Origin: Aphodosoma sp045126975 | GTDB lineage: Bacteria > Bacteroidota > Bacteroidia > Bacteroidales > Paludibacteraceae | Assembly: GCA_045126975.1 (NCBI GenBank) | Contig: JBGVPL010000008.1 | Span: forward strand, 1 to 64,000 | Length of the DNA: 64,000 nt | Reading direction: 5' to 3' | Shown here: in pieces, positions 62,458 through 64,000 of the stretch | Numbering within the stretch: the stretch's first letter is position 1 | How the letters are laid out: every line of letters starts with the position of its first letter | Translations under genes and position numbers: made by a program | Notes under the pieces: model-generated | Seen by the model: only the letters and a program-made list of their open reading frames with translations | What the model was told of the DNA's origin: nothing | Databases searched by the model: none

Positions 62458-62997
62458 ATGACAGTTTATTGTGCATTGTGCATTGTGCATTGTGCATTAT
62501 TTTTTTCGTGCCAAACCAAACATGAAATGACCGAGTCGGTAACTGACATCAAAAATACGCCTCAAGTATATGCCGACTCAATAACTACCATCGTATCCGA
62601 CTCTGGAATTATTCGTTACCGTATTATTGCTCCAGAGTGGTATGTCTATGAAAAAGCCGATACTCCATATTGGGATTTCCCAAACGGATTGCGTTTCGAA
62701 CGCTTTGATGAAAACTATAAAGTTGATGCAGAAATAGAGTGCGACAGAGCTGTGTATTACAGCAAATTAGAACTTTGGAAACTCAACGACAATGTTGAAG
62801 CTACCAACCTCAACAAAGAAGAATTTTATACCAACGAATTATATTGGGACCAAAAAGAAGAACGTGTATATAGCGATTCTGCAATAACAATCATTCAAAA
62901 AGATAGAAAAATTCTCGGCGTGGGATTTGAATCCAACCAAACCTTCAGCCGATACAGCATACGCCAACCAAAAGGCACAATACCAATTGAAGAATGA
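62458..62997 (+). CDS. lptC: LptC-like LPS-transport lipoprotein
   Basis: Bitopic/lipid-anchored LptC carries LPS from the inner membrane complex to LptA. The domain fits: TPQVYADSITTIVSDSGIIR (about 33-52), PYWDFPNGLRFERFD, and ILGVGFESNQTFSRYSIRQP near the end. Start at 62458: the signal core YCALCIVHCALFFSC is almost entirely a GTGCATT array and ends in a lipobox Cys18. The in-frame ATG at 62392 would add repeat-encoded, polar residues. Its stop codon starts the GAGGAAT array. Neighbours coaX to CNNM match other Bacteroidales. Confidence 0.88.
   Translation: MTVYCALCIVHCALFFSCQTKHEMTESVTDIKNTPQVYADSITTIVSDSGIIRYRIIAPEWYVYEKADTPYWDFPNGLRFERFDENYKVDAEIECDRAVYYSKLELWKLNDNVEATNLNKEEFYTNELYWDQKEERVYSDSAITIIQKDRKILGVGFESNQTFSRYSIRQPKGTIPIEE
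62467..62498. repeat. GTGCATT heptamer array in the lptC signal peptide
   Basis: TATTGTGCATTGTGCATTGT then GCATTGTGCATTA: four units forming the h-region. Confidence 0.92.
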
Positions 62998-63096
62998 GGA
63001 ATGAGGAATGAGGAATGAGGAGTGAGGAATGAGGAGTGAGGAATGAGGAGTGAGGAATGAGGAGTGAGGAATGAGGAGTGAGGAATGAGGAGTGAG
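62992..63096. repeat. Longest heptamer array (GAGGAAT/GAGGAGT, ~15 units)
   Basis: Units GAGGAAT and GAGGAGT, the second half mostly alternating. It begins in the lptC stop codon and ends about 95 bp before the CNNM gene. Confidence 0.95.
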
Positions 63097-63121
63097 TAGT
63101 AGGGATTTCTCAATTCCCAAA

Positions 63122-63157
63122 AACAGCAACCTTCAAGCAAGGTGCAAGCAAGAAAAC
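63122..63157. repeat. Shared repeat, long copy
   Basis: AACAGCAACCTTCAAGCAAG then GTGCAAGCAAGAAAAC. ACCTT/AAGGT can form a small hairpin. See 33601-33625. Confidence 0.75.
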
Positions 63158-63191
63158 TATTGAAAAATATCAAATTCCAACTAAATACAAA

Positions 63192-64000
63192 ATGGTCAAT
63201 TATTGGGCTATAGCCATATCACTTATATTTTCAGCTCTGTTCTCAGGAATGGAGATTGCTTTCGTGTCATCTAATAAACTGAGATTCGAAATAGACAAAA
63301 AATCAAATTCACTAACCTCGAAAATTATTGATTATTTCTACCGCCATAGCGAACAATACATATCTACAATGCTTGTTGGCAACAATATCGCCCTTGTTGT
63401 ATATAGTATTCAAATGGCAAATCTGCTTACTGGGGTTATCCAACAATACATAGTTACTTCTGATTTTGTTGTAATGATTATTCAAACAATTATCGCAACA
63501 ATCATCGTGCTATTCACAGGCGAATTTATTCCTAAAATGATATTCAAAAGTAGTCCAAATGTGTGGCTCAGCATATTTTCACCGTTCATGTACATTATTT
63601 ATATAGTACTCTACCCTATCACTATATTCACAACATTCCTCTCAAAAAACATACTCCGCCTATTCAAACTCTATAATCCACAACACGAAACTCATGAATT
63701 AAGTAAAGTAGATTTAGACTACCTTATCAACGAATCAATCGAAGGGTCCGATAGTCAAGAAGAAATTGAACACGACGTGAAAATATTCCAAAACGCACTT
63801 GATTTCTCGGAAGTAAAACTTCGCGATTGTGCTATTCCTCGTACCGAAATTACTGCTCTCCCCGAAGAAGGCACTACACTCATTGATTTAAGAAATACAT
63901 TTACTAACACAGGTTACTCAAAAATACTTATCTACCGCGAAAGTATCGACAATATCATAGGTTATTTCCATTCAAACGACCTCTTCAAAAATCCTGAAGA
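63192..64000 (+). CDS. CNNM/CBS-domain (hemolysin C-like) membrane protein, 3' end cut
   Basis: The N-terminal CNNM domain has about three TM segments with SLIFSALFSGMEIAFVSSNK (about residues 8-27), STMLVGNNIALVVYS and FTGEFIPKMIF. After about residue 180 the first CBS domain begins (CAIPRTEITALPEE; KILIYRESIDNIIGYF). Such proteins move or sense Mg2+/Co2+; CorC-like members help divalent-cation efflux. The frame is open at the right edge. Conserved after lptC in Bacteroidales. Confidence 0.92.
   Translation, partial: MVNYWAIAISLIFSALFSGMEIAFVSSNKLRFEIDKKSNSLTSKIIDYFYRHSEQYISTMLVGNNIALVVYSIQMANLLTGVIQQYIVTSDFVVMIIQTIIATIIVLFTGEFIPKMIFKSSPNVWLSIFSPFMYIIYIVLYPITIFTTFLSKNILRLFKLYNPQHETHELSKVDLDYLINESIEGSDSQEEIEHDVKIFQNALDFSEVKLRDCAIPRTEITALPEEGTTLIDLRNTFTNTGYSKILIYRESIDNIIGYFHSNDLFKNPE

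Noticed and set aside
62992..63096. Possible CRISPR array
   Set aside because: Units are 7 bp without spacers, and no cas genes are near.
62839..63173. Minus-strand ORFs reading repeated LLIPHSSFLTPHS
   Set aside because: They are translations of the GAGGAAT array. No start region, promoter or domain supports them.
1..64000. Heptamer arrays as assembly or adapter artefacts
   Set aside because: Units differ between loci, drift gradually and are fitted in frame to genes, which artefacts would not be. Reads were not available to prove it.
1..64000. tRNA or rRNA genes in the gaps
   Set aside because: No cloverleaf with TTCAAATC-type T-loop and CCA end, and no rRNA words were found by eye in any gap.

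Overview
The window is chromosomal DNA of a low-G+C member of the Bacteroidetes, most likely order Bacteroidales. The evidence is a complete porP/sprF-gldK-gldL-gldM-gldN type IX secretion (T9SS) cluster, PorZ, a T9SS-sorted leucine-rich-repeat protein, Bacteroidetes-only families (DUF4292, PCMD, TIGR02757, TamL-type lipoprotein) and repeated -7 boxes of the form TAnnTTTG with little trace of -35/-10 sigma-70 boxes. I do not go below order. No tRNA, rRNA, CRISPR array, phage or transposase gene was seen.

Layout. 1-6.4 kb: PAP2 phosphatase (cut by the window edge), PBP1A, a lipoprotein, a YhcH-family protein and glycogen branching enzyme. 6.5-12.9 kb (+): TPR protein, DedA protein, aroE, dut, a secreted TPR protein and a DUF4292 lipoprotein. 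12.9-19.6 kb (-): FadL-like porin, a Tyr/His/Ser-rich secreted protein, DUF456, ruvA, a PCMD protein and an SDR with a C-terminal zinc-ribbon-like tail. 19.7-31.6 kb (+): giant BspA-type LRR protein, rdgB, porZ, DPP-IV, MFS sugar transporter, ROK glucokinase, DUF695. 31.7-37.0 kb (-): T9SS-sorted LRR protein behind a ~510-nt structured leader, a decayed DUF1016 (YhcG) nuclease gene and dnaX. 37.2-43.1 kb: MsbA-like ABC exporter, Fe-alcohol dehydrogenase, efp (-), methyltransferase, cobalamin adenosyltransferase, DUF2795. 43.1-50.5 kb: the T9SS core and an OmpA protein. 50.6-57.7 kb: TrmH methylase (-), TamL, C69 dipeptidase, M3 peptidase. 57.9-64 kb: TIGR02757 (-), then coaX, an outer-membrane protein, a TPR protein, lptC and a CNNM/CBS protein that runs off the end.

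Working together: the envelope dominates. PorP/GldKLMN build the T9SS motor and trans-envelope core, PorZ works at the cell surface, and the 606-aa LRR protein carries a C-terminal domain that makes it a likely substrate. LptC, TamL, FadL-like and OmpA proteins serve the outer membrane. DPP-IV, C69 and M3 peptidases fit peptide feeding. MFS + ROK kinase and GlgB fit sugar uptake and glycogen storage.

The most unusual property is not a gene. Nearly every intergenic gap, and many coding regions, carry short degenerate tandem arrays of many different sequences that share a 7-bp period (GTGCATT, CTACTCG, GAATTAT, GAGGAAT, TTGAGAA, ATTACAG, CTCAACT, TTCCCTG, ACTCCTA and others). They form hydrophobic cores of signal peptides, hydrophilic inserts in linkers of DnaX, RuvA, CoaX and TIGR02757, supply stop codons, and abut promoters. 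Interspersed palindromes and a ~90-bp element accompany them. This resembles the heptanucleotide STRR repeats of cyanobacteria and is the main lead for follow-up.
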